The notes beneath the pieces were generated by a model. The model was not told the DNA's origin, did no database searches, and saw nothing but the letters and a program-made list of their open reading frames with translations. The translations under genes were made by a program, and so were the position numbers. Below are positions 23,770 through 36,856 of a stretch of 64,000 nucleotides of DNA, piece by piece; positions within the stretch are counted from its first letter, which is position 1; each line of letters opens with the position of its first letter. The stretch is from Calendula officinalis (taxonomy: Eukaryota > Streptophyta > Magnoliopsida > Asterales > Asteraceae). The stretch covers positions 51,848,646 through 51,912,645 of the forward strand of contig OY970821.1 of the NCBI GenBank assembly GCA_963853835.1, in the 5' to 3' direction.

Positions 23770-26030
23770 GGTGACAGAAAATGGTATTTAGATAGTGGCT
23801 GCTCAAGACACATGACAGGCAGTATGGAATACCTTCTCAATTATACTCCAGAGAAGGGTCCTTCTGTTAAATTTGGAGATGACTCGGTGGGAAAGACAAG
23901 AGGTTATGGTGTGATCAAGGCAGGCAACATAACTTTTAAAAGAGTTGCCTATGTTGAGGGTCTTAAACACAATCTGCTCAGTATCAGCCAGATGTGTGAT
24001 GATGACAATGAAGCTCGATTCAGGAAGGTTGCAGGAATCATCTACAATGATAAAGGCCAGCCTGTACTCATTGCTAGAAGAGAAAAAGATGTATATGTGG
24101 TCAACCTATCTGAAATAGACCCAACTATTCGAGTATGCCTGCTTTCTAAAGTCAAGCCAGAATTGCATTGGCTATGGCACAAGAAACTCTCTCACATCAA
24201 CTTTAGAAATATCAACGAGCTCAGTATGAAGAAACTGGTGAGAGGGTTGCCCACTATTACTTATTCAAAAGATAAGTTATGCTCAGCATGTGAAATGGGC
24301 AAGCAGAAGAAGAGTTCATTCAAGTCCAAGGTCAATCATTCCATTAATGAACCTCTTACTATGATACATATGGATCTTTTTGGCCCCATCAGCACACCAT
24401 CTTTGGCCAAAAAGATCTATACTCTAGTCTTGGTCGATGAATTTTCAAGATATACTTGGGTCATCTTCCTCAAGACTAAGTCAGATGCAACAACAAAAAT
24501 CATTGCCTTTATAAAAAGAGAGGAACTTCAAAAAGGAAACAAGGTCAAGCAACTTAGAAGTGACCATGGTACTGAGTTTAAGAACTCAGTATTAGCCAAT
24601 TTCTGTGAAGAAAAAGGAATCATTCAAAACTTCTCTGCAGCCTACACACCACAACAAAATGGTGTTGTAGAAAGAAAGAATAGAACACTGATTGAAGCTG
24701 CAAGAACTTTATTATGCCATGCTGGACTGGCACTGAGTTTCTGGGCTGAAGCTGTAAACTGTGCAAACTTCACTCAAAATAGAGCCACTATAGTCCAAAG
24801 ACATCTGAAGACTCCATATGAGTTATACAATGGCAAGATTCCTAATGTGGAATACTTCCACATCTTTGGGAGTAAATGCTTTGTACTCAGTACAAAACAA
24901 AATCTCAACAACTTTGCTCCCAGAGCAAATGAAGGAGTGTTCATGGGCTACTCTCCACACTCTAAAGCCTTCAGAGTGTATATCATCTCAACTAAGATGA
25001 TTGTAGAATCCATTCATGTCACATTTGATGAAGATCAGAATGAGCATTCTACCTCAGCAAGTGAAGACATCAGTGGCATAGATATCCTATGCAATCCAGA
25101 AAACTCCATTGCTGAAGAGCCCAAGTTTCATCCACACTTTATTCCCAATAAGTTTAATGAAACTGATCAAGTTCGAACTCAGTCTTACTCAACTGCGACT
25201 AATACTGAGGCTCCCATAACAGAGAACCTTCACACTGAGTTTCCAACTAATGATCTGAACCACTCTACCTATGAAGAAGGTGAAACATCCAACACTTCAC
25301 AAGAATCCACCTCATCTCTGCAAAATGAAGCTGAACAGCAACCTTCGGTGTCTAATACTGACCAGAATTCCACTCAGTATCAGACACACGACACACCAAA
25401 TCAACAAGATAGTTTTGATCCTATTTCAAATGCTCCCTTAGGAAACAATTTAAGGGAACACAGAGACCATCCACACTCAAACATTATTGGTCCTATTGAA
25501 GAAGGTGTCCAAACAAGAAGAAAATTAGAGTTTCCACCCCAAGCAACTGCAAATTTTTGTTTCTTCTCAAGTTTTCTATCTACCATTGAACCAAAGAAAG
25601 CTGATGAAGCTCTATTAGATGAAGATTGGGTAGAGGCTATGCAAGAAGAGCTCACAGAGTTTGAGAGAAACAAAGTTTGGAACTTAGTACCACCTCCTAC
25701 TGGCAAAACTATTATTGGTACTAAGTGGGTGTTCAGAAACAAGATGGACAAGGATGGTGTTGTCATCAGAAACAAAGCAAGGTTAGTTGCTCAAGGTTAC
25801 AGGCAAGAAGAAGGCATTGACTATGATGAAACTTTTGCACCAGTAGCAAGAATTGAAGCTATTAGGTTGTATCTTGCATATGCAGCCTTTAAGAATTTCA
25901 AAGTTTATCAGATGGATGTCAAAAGTGCTTTTCTAAATGGAAAACTACAAGAAGAAGTTTATGTTAAACAACCTCCAGGTTTTATTGATCCTAAATTTCC
26001 TAATTATGTTTTCAAGCTTGATAAAGCTCT

Positions 26031-26035
26031 ATATG
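26031..26035. repeat. target-site duplication of LARD1, left
   Basis: ATATG, repeated at 35776-35780, flanks LARD1 and is part of the interrupted RT sequence of copy B. Confidence 0.97.
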
Positions 26036-29000
26036 TGTAACACCCTAAATTTACAAGATTTTTTAAAATTTTTGAAAATAAAATTATAATCAAAAGGTCC
26101 CATAAATAAATCTCAGATATTAATATTTAACATTAAAAACGTATTTATTGCGGAAATAGTTAAGATAAAGTAAAGTGTTTTAAAATATTAAATGATGTCC
26201 ACATCAGTAATGAAAAGATACAGCGGTCAACCGTCCACCTCCTCCTTCCCTTTGCTAGTACCTGAAACAGTGGGGAAAATAGGGGTCAGCTGGGGAAGCC
26301 GAGTGAATAATAATCAAAATGCAAACAATCGTAACATACAACACATGAGGGCACATCGGTGTACTCCTAGTCAGAAACTACTCGATTAATTACTCAGATT
26401 TTATTGCTCAGATTTTATTACTCAGATTTTATTACTCAGATTTTATTTATATAGCGCGCTAGTGTGACTTGGGCCGAGAGATAAACCTCGACCCGCTTCA
26501 CACCACCTCAACACCTGTACTCTTCGGTGTTGAGTCAAAAAGGCCTGGCACCAGTACTCTTCGGTGCCAAGTCAAAACATCTGACACCAGTGCTCTTCGG
26601 TGTCAAGTCAGATATAAACTCAGACGGGAATAATCCCAAAAACAAGGTCTGGCACCAGTACTCTTCGGTGCCAAGTCAAAACGTCTGACACCAGTGCTCT
26701 TCGGTGTCAAGTCAGATATAAACTCAGACGGGAGGTGATCCCAGGCATATAGCCAAAAACTCAGATGTGTGTTATTATGTTTTATTATCTCTTTAACATG
26801 ATTATCTCAGATGCCCTAGCAAGTAGTAGCACAGAATGACCCTGTGCCGAGCTCGGTTACCCAGGCACAATGTCTCAGATTAAAATAAATCAACAGCTGC
26901 TCAGATACTCAGATAGCATGTCAAACTCAGATAACAAATCAAACTCAGATAGCGGATCAAACTCAGATAACAGCTCAAGCTCAGATAACAATTATGGTGC
27001 AAGAAATGTAACACATAAGTCATGCATGTACAACGTTAAAACTGAATACACGGTGAGAATACTCACCTCGAGAAACGTAAGCTCCAAAGGATCCTCAATA
27101 CTCTAAGGCGCTGCTCGGTTATTCCTAGATGATCCTAAAAGCATAAAAATGAAACCTGAATTACAATCCGTTCTAAGGACTCAATTTAGAAAACTGGCAG
27201 CACCCGTCGGTCTCACGGAAACTGCTATAACTCTTAAACTATGCAGTAGATTTATCCCATATTTTTACCATGAAAAGTAGACAACCAGAACTACATATCT
27301 CTGTGAGACGGTCACTGGATAAAACAGACTCTAAGTGTCTCAAAACAGTGTTGCAAGACAGACATGTTGCACAGGTCGTTTTCCTAACAGTATCATACCA
27401 AATTGACTATAACTTTTAAACCGTAATTCGGATTGACGTGAGGGTTGCGGCATTGAAAAGCTAACTCAAAAACCAAGGTCCCAACACGGGCCAAAAGTCC
27501 AAAATCTTATTTTAAGTGTGGTAAAAAGAGGCCCGAAAACGTTGGGCAGAATCTACCAGAAAATGTTTTCATAAAAACCCGATTTAACAAACCCGACACC
27601 ATCTCGTTAGCTCCCGAGGCACTCGACAGCCCCGAAAACTTACTTTATCACAGAAAACTTATTTTAGAAATATTCTATTTAGCTCGTTTGTTGGAAAACT
27701 TCCCGGTTTAGATGATTTCGACAAAAACGATATGATTAACAACCAATCTAACCCTAACCTGTTTTAGATTGACAATCAAAACAATTAAACTTAATAAAAC
27801 CCGAGCCTTCTATGGCTAGGTCACAGCCCCGACATCACGCCCCCAAAACCCTACAACAAACTCAATTAATAACAATTCAAAGATAGATTGATCAAAGGAA
27901 TAAAAACGGAAGAAGTGACTACCGAATTCTATACGGAAAATGGCTCGGTTAAAGCTGCTCGGGAAAAGCTCACAACGATTCTGCTCACAAGAATTAACAT
28001 CACAGAATTCTCATTCAAAACCCGCATTGGTTATGAAACTGGTTTGGCCCATCGATAACATCACAAAATTATACAATTCGATCGGCCATTGCTTCCTGAT
28101 TCCGACTACAACACCATTTCTTTAGAGTTCTTAATCTAGTTCGAATCTTGCTTGATGATGAACACTGCTCGGTACCACAGGTTATACACAAAAAGATTAA
28201 CATCAATCGGGATTTAGGAATCAAAACAGAACAGAAAAGAGAAGTTTTACACCGAATTCTGCACAACCCTCTTCCATCTCGATGGTCACCACCACCCTTA
28301 GCCTGCTATCAAATCGTGATCACAACTCGATCAATCAAGAATATAATTAAAATCAGTAATCAATAACACGAGAATCGTGACGTAAGGAATCAAGGGAACC
28401 TTACCAAAAAGTCGACTATCTGTACTACAACACCACCATTGCTAGTTCATAGCTGCGGCAAGAGTGACACAACCGAACAAAAAGAAACGAGGACTGGACA
28501 AGGAGTTCTCGGCTGGAAATTAAACGATCGTCGGAAGTTGGCAAAACAATTACTTGGTTGGAAAAGAATTCTGTTTGGTTGTTCCTCCTCCACCGTCTCA
28601 CACATCTGAAGTAACAAAAAGTCTTCACCTGCTTTGTTTCTCAATGCTTACAATCATTATTTGGAGTATTTGAGTGAATAACGAAATCGTCACTTGGGAT
28701 GAATAACGAAACTGACAACTGCGGCAACTTCTATGAGGGAGGTTTAGGGTATTACTTAATCAACTTAACTTAATCACTAAGGCTCCAAGCCCGCAAAACA
28801 AAAGCTCGGGGCCTTGGCCTTTGACCGGCCCAACTCAAAAGAACACCACCTTAAACTTATGATTAACAAACCGGTCCAAACTTTAAGACGGACTATTTAA
28901 TTACTTTTAATAATATATGAACGTCAACTAAATTATAAAGTGACCAAATAATTAAACGTCTAACCAATTAAGTCTAATTACTTATATAACGTCTGATAAA

Positions 29001-29108
29001 AACGAACCGACTAACTACAGGTCGTCCAAATAATATAAGTTACTCATAAATAATATAATGTGATTAAAATATTATTATTTAATTAATACAAATTTCAGGG
29101 GTGTTACA
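26036..29108 (-). repeat. 3' LTR of LARD1 (3,073 bp)
   Basis: It matches 32690-35775 apart from about 25 substitutions and one 13-bp unit difference in a TTATTACTCAGATT tandem tract (about 26390-26450). It includes five palindromes (26509-26709), a TATA box read on the minus strand near 26448-26458 (TATATAAAT form), and a 15-bp repeat of the CAAACTCAGATAAC type (about 26920-26990). Small open frames here occur identically in both LTRs and are not taken as genes. Confidence 0.95.
26509..26709. repeat. five palindromes with covarying arms in LARD1 LTR
   Basis: Seven-base arms around a constant 10-base loop lie at 26509-26532 (CAACACC/GGTGTTG), 26546-26569 (TGGCACC/GGTGCCA), 26582-26605 (TGACACC/GGTGTCA), 26650-26673 (TGGCACC/GGTGCCA) and 26686-26709 (TGACACC/GGTGTCA). 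Differences in one arm are matched in the other. They sit upstream of the LTR TATA box in transcript orientation. Confidence 0.85.
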
Positions 29109-32100
29109 ACTCAACTCCACTTGAAATAGACTTCGTCCCCGAAGTGATGGTTCAGAAGAAGTTCAGGGTAGCGATCTCGCATCTCAGCCTCAGGCTCGAG
29201 AACGACACACATCCACAGATGGGGAAAACGATGAGGTTATGAATGAAAAGAACTCCTTAGGGAGGTCTTCTCGATCTGAATAAACTTCAGCTCTTCCCTA
29301 TTCCTCTTTTGTCTCTAACGGCGTAAGAAGATAAGGCTAAAAAGAGATAAAAATGGAATGCTCTCTAAGGATCTCGGTTTATTGACGGAAATGAATGTCG
29401 ATAATAAGCACAATAAAACCACGATACTCTGCTGAAGGTGTATTCTTACTCTCGCAGCTGGACTCGGTTCTTGCACACAGCGATTAACGTTGCGTTGAGT
29501 CTCCGATTCAACTCCACTTGGAGATTTGTTACGATTTGGTTTGTGGCGACAGATGATCTCGATGTGGTACTCGGTCATCCGATCGTGCTCTCATTTACAC
29601 TCGGCCTTCTCATGGCGATAACAATAAGTCTTTATGGGAAAAACTTTCCCGTACAGTTCCAACAAATTGTCGCATTTAATTTTATTAACAAACAAAATCT
29701 TATTATTAGCAATCTCTACCAATAAATGGCATTTGAAGGTCTTCTACTCTATAGAACATTAGTTTGTTTTAAAACAAAATAAACAATTTAGCGGTTCGCA
29801 CCACTATCAATCACTACACGACAAGTACATAATTCACGTAAATGTATTTTATCACACATAAATAATAGATAATGCACACAGAATTCAAAATCACCCAGTA
29901 GTACTTAAGCAATTTACCCAGAAATGTCAGTCGGGAAAGTAACTCAGAAGTCTAATTCGGAATATATCTCAGACGTATAACCCAGAAATCTAACTCAGAA
30001 TTTTAACTTATAAATACAGCCAGAAATAAATCCATAAATGTAACTCAGAAGATAGTAATGCTTATCAGCAACATCATTAACTACCACACATAAATCTTAT
30101 ATATAAACATAAGAAGGCATCATTACCCACTTCCGATTCATCTCTCATCTACTCATTTTTATATATATATTAGGTCACTTCCGATTAATAATTAAGATAT
30201 ATGAACCAATAATCAGAACAATTATTTTAATATTAAATATATATCCTTAAATTTCTCCTTGTGCATGTACTCCAAATACACTCGATAAAATTTTCATGAT
30301 TCAGCTTTAACTTATTGCAGTCTATATTAACTTCTTTGATTATCTTGCCCACATATTTACTCGTTAAACTCATATTACCCACTTTTTACAAGTAGAAAAA
30401 TAGTTGAGTAAATTTCATACACTTATTAATAACGATTTCTCATTACTCAGTTAATAATTCAATTCATTAGTTCTCATTTACTCAATAAAGCAATTACCCT
30501 TTATTCTCACTTTAAAATGTTACTCTTTACACCTAAATTTAGCGCTTCCTTGTTTTAGTAATTCTCAGTGCTCATTTATTATAGATCTCATTGTTTTATC
30601 CACTTAATGAATTCCTCATTCACTCGATTCCATAAATTTTAAATATCCAATATATAATAATAAAATATATTTATATTATTAGATAACTCAAAAAAAAAAA
30701 AGTATTACTCGCAAATAGAACTTTCTCATAAAAACATTATAACACCTCAATTTTTAAATAAAACTTCCCGTTAATTTAAAACATTTTTCTCTTTTAACTC
30801 ATTTTAGTAACTTGTTCACAGAACTCAATTTCTAATTTTTTTTTATAAACTCAAAAATTTACTCAATAATCAATCAAAATAAGATTTTCTTCCCATTTGT
30901 TTTAATAATTCTTTATCAACTCAATTTAATGACCTCATTTTAACTCATTTCTTCAAAATTTCGTTATAGCCGTTTTTCTAGAAATTTGACTCATTAATAA
31001 ATTCCCATCACTTAATTTAATAATTCATCATTATCTAATTATAATCACACAGGAATACGTATACTTATCTTATTTTGTATATAGTTATATTATTTAGTAC
31101 TTCTCTTTTCACGATTACACTCAACCCAATTACCTTGATTTATTATTTTTCTCAATTAATCCCGATTTATCAATTTGTTATAACTCTATAATTACTCCAT
31201 ATAATTTATTTAATTATTCACAACTATTCGAATTGATAGCTACTCTTATAAATTCTCTGATCAATTATATGTATCTAGATTTCGCACTTTAATTCCTTAC
31301 CTAGAAAAATCTCTATGCATAAGCATCTTTCTCGTAATATATATAAATAATATATAGTAATAATTATTTCTTGGCAATTTCCCTTTTTACCCCTACTCAA
31401 CTCCACTTGGAGATAAACTCGTCCTCGAGTTTGAAAACTGGCATTCTCTACCATATTAAAACAAGTAAGCATATCAACACACAAACAATTAGGATACCCC
31501 TACAAAATTCACAGAAACAAGCATTGGTCCATCGTTCCCCTCAAAATCTCCCCATAATCAACCAGAAGTCCTGTGTGGAAAGTAATAGGGGCCCTCTATT
31601 ACTTTCGACACCTACTTCTGTTTGGTCACGAGTCAATCCCAAAGTTTACAACTTCCCACATATAAATCCACCAGCAAATCACACTAAAAGGAAGAAAATT
31701 TTACTTTCATATCTGATAAATTACTCAAAATCTTATAAACATTACTCATAAATGCACTCAGCAAAAAAAAAAACGCTCAGACAAAGTATTTTATTATGTT
31801 TTTAACTCAGAACATAATATAACTAATAAGCTCTTCTGATTCATTTTTAAATAAATCATCACTGAATTCATGATGATAGTCTCCCTTTAGTTCACTTTTA
31901 ATAAATACCCTTTAAGATAAACTTGAATAATTTCTGTTTAATTTGACTCGGCAATCCTCGATTAGTTGGTATAACAAACTTATATAGGTTATTCAATATC
32001 TCTGTGTTAAATTAATAATCTCTCACTGAATTCATAAAAAAAATTATGGATTTTCAGACTCAGCTATTAAAATCACATACTTTAAAAGTTTTCTCATTTG

Positions 32101-32689
32101 ATCTCAATTTAATAAATCTCGGTTTATCATTTTCTCAGCAAAAAGATTTTCCCAAACGAAAAATTTATTCCTTCTCATTTTTATTTACCCAAGACATGTT
32201 CTCATCAAATAACTTATGGAATTACTATCAAAATTTCATATCCATTTATTACCCCTTTTGGTTACAAATTTATCAGAATTATAAAACCTCATAGATTAAA
32301 TAAAATTGTATGTAATTATAATTTTTAGCATGTATGACGCAAATGCACTCAGAATTACACACGGAAAATATACTCAGAAAAGCGATTCTCGTCGCGAAAT
32401 ACACTCAGAGTTAAATCAGAATTATACTCAAAATAATAACCACAATTCTCATATTTGTCATTCCTCAAAACTCATAATACCACGAAATTCCCAAATAAAT
32501 AAAACCTCTAAAATATTACTGGCAACTGGAAAGCGAGAGGTCGACGTGACATGCTGCATACTGGATGTGGAATCTTTACTCAGAAAATAGTTTACTCATT
32601 TCTCATTTTAAAAACTCATAACTCAAACTTGAGTTTGAATTCACCCCTTGTGAATCCAAATCCCTCAAGTCAGTGCTCTGATACCAACT
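29109..32689 (-). other. LARD1 internal domain, almost entirely non-coding
   Basis: The plus strand is very poor in G, so the element's own strand is poor in C. At the 3' end, on the minus strand, about 30 codons of a Ty3/gypsy pol C-terminus remain (EMRDRYPEL, then FGDEVYFKWS and a stop, about 29111-29202); the stop overlaps the polypurine-type tract. The same AAGTGGAGTTGA tract recurs at 29508-29520 and 31397-31409. A conserved block at about 31395-31700 contains a palindrome with 10-bp arms (31579-31588 and 31596-31605) and has a counterpart in LARD2. Nothing else is recognised. Confidence 0.75.
32675..32686 (-). other. primer-binding site, LARD1
   Basis: On the minus strand it reads TGGTATCAGAGC, a perfect match to the initiator-methionine tRNA end complement, three bases inside the 5' LTR. 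This fixes the orientation of the element. Confidence 0.93.
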
Positions 32690-35600
32690 TGTAACACCCT
32701 AAATTTACAAGATTTTTTAAAATTTTTGAAAATAAAATTATAATCAAAAGGTCCCATAAATAAATCTCAGATATTAATATTTAACATTAAAAACGTATTT
32801 ATTGCGGAAATAGTTAAGATAAAGTAAAGTGTTTTAAAATATTAAATGATGTCCACATCAGTAATGAAAAGATACAGCGGTCAACCGTCCACCTCCTCCT
32901 TCCCTTTGCTAGTACCTGAAACAGTGGGGAAAATAGGGGTCAGCTGGGGAAGCTGAGTGAATAATTCTCAAAATGCAAACAATCGTAACATACAACACAT
33001 GAGGGCACATCGGTGTACTCCTAGTCAGAAACTACTCGATTAATTACTCAGATTTATTTCTCAGATTTTATTGCTCAGATTTTATTACTAAGATTTTATT
33101 ACTCAGATTTTATTTATATAGCGCGCTAGTGTGACTTGGGCCGAGAGATAAACCTCGACCCGCTTCACACCACCTCAACACCTGTACTCTTCGGTGTTGA
33201 GTCAAAAAGGCCTGGCACCAGTACTCTTCGGTGCCAAGTCAAAACATCTGACACCAGTGCTCTTCGGTGTCAAGTCAGATATAAACTCAGACGGGAATAA
33301 TCCCAAAAACAAGGTCTGGCACCAGTACTCTTCGGTGCCAAGTCAAAACGTCTGACACCAGTGCTCTTCGGTGTCAAGTCAGATATAAACTCAGACGGGA
33401 GGTGATCCCAGGCATATAGCCAAAAACTCAGATGTGTGTTATTATGTTTTATTATCTCTTTAACATGATTATCTCAGATGCCCTAGCAAGTAGTAGCACA
33501 GAATGACCCTGTGCCGAGCTCGGTTACCCAGGCACAATGTCTCAGATTAAAATAAATCAACAGCTGCTCAGATACTCAGATAGCATGTCAAACTCAGATA
33601 ACAAATAAAACTCAGATAGCGGATCAAACTCAGATAACAGCTCAAGCTCAGATAACAATTATGGTGAAAGAAATGTAACACATAAGTCATGCATGTACAA
33701 CGTTAAAACTGAATACACGGTGAGAATACTCACCTCGAAAAACGTAAGCTCCAAAGGATCCTCAATACTCTAAGGCGCTGCTCGGTTATTTCTAGATGAT
33801 CCTAAAAGCATAAAAATGAAACCTGAATTACAATCCGTTCTAAGGACTCAATTTAGAAAACTGGCAGCACCCGTCGGTCTCACGGAAACTGCTATAACTC
33901 TTAAACTATGAAGTAGATTTATCCCATATCTTTACCATGAAAAGTAGACAACCAGAACTACATATCTCTGTGATACGGTCACTGGATAAAACAGACTCTA
34001 AGTGACTCAAAACAGTGTTGCAACACAGACATGTTGCACAGGTCGTTTTCCTAACAGTATCATACCAAATTGACTATAACTTTTAAACCGTAATTCGGAT
34101 TGACGTGAGGGTTGCGGAATTGAAAAGCTAACTCAAAAACCAAGGTCCCAACACGGGCCAAAAGTCCAAAATCTTATTTTAAGTGTGGTAAAAAGAGGCC
34201 CGAAAACGTTGGGCAGAATCTGCCAGAAAATGTTTTCATAAATACCCGATTTAACAAACCCGACACCATCTCGTTAGCTCCCGAGGCACTCGACAGCCCC
34301 GAAAACTTACTTTATCACAGAAAACTTATTTTAGAAATATTCTATTTAGCTCGTTTGTTGGAAAACTTCCCGGTTTAGATGATTTCGACAAAAACGATAT
34401 GATTAACAACCAATCTAACCCTAACCTGTTTTAGATTGACAATCAAAACAATTAAACTTAATAAAACCCGAGCCTTCTATGGCTAGGTCACAGCCCCGAC
34501 ATCACGCCCCCAAAACCCTACAACAAACTCAATTAATAGCAATTCAACGATAGATTGATCAAAGGAATAAAAACGGAAGAAGTGACTACCGAATTCTATA
34601 CGGAAAATGGCTCGGTTAAAGCTGCTCGGGAAAAGCTCACAACGATTCTGCTCACAAGAATTAACATCACAGAATTCTCATTCAAAACCCGCATTGGTTA
34701 TGAAACTGGTTTGGCCTATCGATAACATCACAAAATTATACAATTCGATCGGCCATTGCTTCCTGATTCCGACTACAACACCATTTCTTTAGAGTTCTTA
34801 ATCTAGTTCGAATCTTGCTTGATGATGAACACTGCTCGGTACCACAGGTTATACACAAAAAGATTAACATCAATCGGGATTTAGGAATCAAAACAGAACA
34901 GAAAAGAGAAGTTTTACACCGAATTCTGCACAACCCTCTTCCATCTCGATGGTCACCACCACCCTTAGCCTGCTATCAAATCGTGATCACAACTCGATCA
35001 ATCAAGAATATAATTAAAATCAGTAATCAATAACACGAGAATCGTGACGTAAGGAATCAAGGGAACCTTACCAAAAAGTCGACTATCCGTACTACAACAC
35101 CACCATTGCTAGTTCATAGTTGCGGCAAGAGTGACACAACCGAACAAAAAGAAACGAGGACTGGACAAGGAGTTCTCGGCTGGAAATTAAACGATCGTCG
35201 GAAGTTGGCAAAAAAATTACTTGGTTGGAAAAGAATTCTATTTGGTTGTTCCTCCTCCACCGTCTCACACATCTGAAGTAACAAAAAGTCTTCACCTGCT
35301 TTGTTTCTCAATGCTTACAATCATTATTTGGAGTATTTGAGTGAATAACGAAATCGTCACTTGGGATGAATAACGAAACTGACAACTGCGGCAACTTCTA
35401 TGAGGGAGGTTTAGGGTATTACTTAATCAACTTAACTTAATCACTAAGGCTCCAAGCCCGCAAAACAAAAGCTCGGGGCCTTGGCCTTTGAACGGCCCAA
35501 CTCAAAAGAACACCACCTTAAACTTATGATTAACAAACCGGTCCAAACTTTAAGACGGACTATTTAATTACTTTTAATAATATATGAACGTCAACTAAAT

Positions 35601-35775
35601 TATAAAGTGACCAAATAATTAAACGTCTAACCAATTAAGTCTAATTACTTATATAACGTCTGATAAAAACGAACCGACTAACTACAGGTCGTCCAAATAA
35701 TATAAGTTACTCATAAATAATATAATGTGATTAAAATATTATTATTTAATTAATACAAATTTCAGGGGTGTTACA
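32690..35775 (-). repeat. 5' LTR of LARD1 (3,086 bp)
   Basis: The partner of 26036-29108, with the same five palindromes (about 33175-33380) and TATA region (about 33112-33122). It has one more 13-bp unit in the TTACTCAGATT tract near 33046-33113. It ends GTGTTACA before the ATATG duplication. Confidence 0.95.
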
Positions 35776-35780
35776 ATATG
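35776..35780. repeat. target-site duplication of LARD1, right
   Basis: ATATG, matching 26031-26035. Confidence 0.97.
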
Positions 35781-36856
35781 GGCTCAAATAAGCTCCAAGA
35801 GCCTGGTATGATACCCTGTCTGAGTACCTTATTGAAAATAAATTTACAAGAGGTAAAATTGATAAAACTTTATTTTCAAAACGGAATGGTTCTGACATCT
35901 TACTCATTCAGATATATGTAGATGATATTATCTTTGGCTCCACTAACAAGTCCATGTGTGACTGGTTTGCTAAGATAATGTCAACTCAATATCAGATGAG
36001 TATGATAGGAGAACTTACTTATTTTCTTGGTTTACAAGTTCAACAAAAGCCTGATGGCACTTTTATAAATCAAAGTAAGTATGTGCATGATATGTTAAAG
36101 AAATACAAATTTGAAAATTTATCCTCCATGCACACTCCTATGGGTACTCAGGATAAGATAAGTAAGGATGAAACTGGTACACCAGTTTGTCAATCCACAT
36201 ACCGAGGTATGATTGGTTCCTTACTTTACTTAACTGCTAGCAGGCATGATATCATGTTTGCAACATGTTTGTGTGCTCGGTATCAGACTGATCCTAAAGA
36301 ATCACACATGAAAGCAGTTAAGCGCATCTTTATATATCTTACAGGTACTCCTAACCTGGGTCTTTGGTATCCCAAAGACTCAAACTTTGACCTTGAAGGA
36401 TACATAGATGCAGATTTTGCAGGTTGTAGATTGGACAGAAAAAGCACAAGTGGAGGATGTCAATTCCTAGGTGGAAGACTAGTAGGTTGGTCATCCAAGA
36501 AGCAAAACTCGGTAGCAACTTCTACAGCAGAAGCAGAGTATGTTGCTGCAGGAAGTTGTTGTGCTCAATTATTATGGATGCAGTATCAACTATTGGACTA
36601 TGGGTTCCACTTTCACAAGACTCCAATTCATTGTGATAACAAGAGTGCTATTGCTATCACAGAGAACCCAGTCCATCACTCCAAAACTAAGCACATTGAT
36701 ATCAGACACCACTTTATTCGAGATAATGTGGAAAAAGGTAAGGTTGAGGTAGATTATGTACCAACAGATGAACAATTGGCCGATGTGTTTACCAAACCTC
36801 TCCCTGAGGAAAGGTTTATGTATTTACTAGGGCAATTAGGTATGCTGAATCCTTGA

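Larger units (their letters stand above)
26036..35775 (-). mobile_element. LARD1: long-LTR, non-coding Ty3/gypsy-like element
   Basis: A 9,740-bp element with TGTAACACCC...GGGTGTTACA ends, flanked by ATATG duplications. LTRs are about 3.07 and 3.09 kb and roughly 99% identical by eye. The internal domain (29109-32689, 3.58 kb) encodes no gag or pol beyond a short pol C-terminal remnant. The primer site and pol remnant show it lies on the minus strand. Very long LTRs plus a kilobase-scale non-coding centre fit the large retrotransposon derivative (LARD) class, which must borrow proteins, here presumably from a Ty3/gypsy element. A related element, LARD2, lies at 42016-64000 in the opposite orientation. 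Confidence 0.9.
23770..36856 (+). pseudogene. pol: pol, copy B, interrupted by LARD1
   Basis: The pol frame opens at 23737 just after a TAA. It contains protease (KWYLDSGCSRHMTG, about 23780), integrase zinc-binding region, integrase core (IHMDLFGPI, RSDHGTEF, NGVVERKNRTL), a linker rich in Thr/Glu/Asn, and RT up to 26035. LARD1 occupies 26036-35775. RT resumes at 35776 after the ATATG duplication, meets a stop at 35789-35791, then continues with IYVDDIIFGS and RNase H (DADFAG, DNKSAIA) to the stop at 36854-36856. Apart from the insertion and this stop the frame is well kept, consistent with a fairly recent copy. Confidence 0.94.

Noticed and set aside
26509..26709. Regularly spaced repeats resembling a CRISPR array
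   Set aside because: The units are palindromes in a retrotransposon LTR, repeated in the partner LTR, with related rather than unique spacers, in a plant genome.
27940..28644. Several 60-70 codon open frames on both strands, repeated at 34607-35311
   Set aside because: They lie at equivalent positions in the two LTRs of LARD1, are short and overlap on both strands; no known protein features.
29438..29725. 95-codon open frame in the LARD1 centre
   Set aside because: It reads antisense to the element across a polypurine-type module and has no counterpart frame in LARD2.
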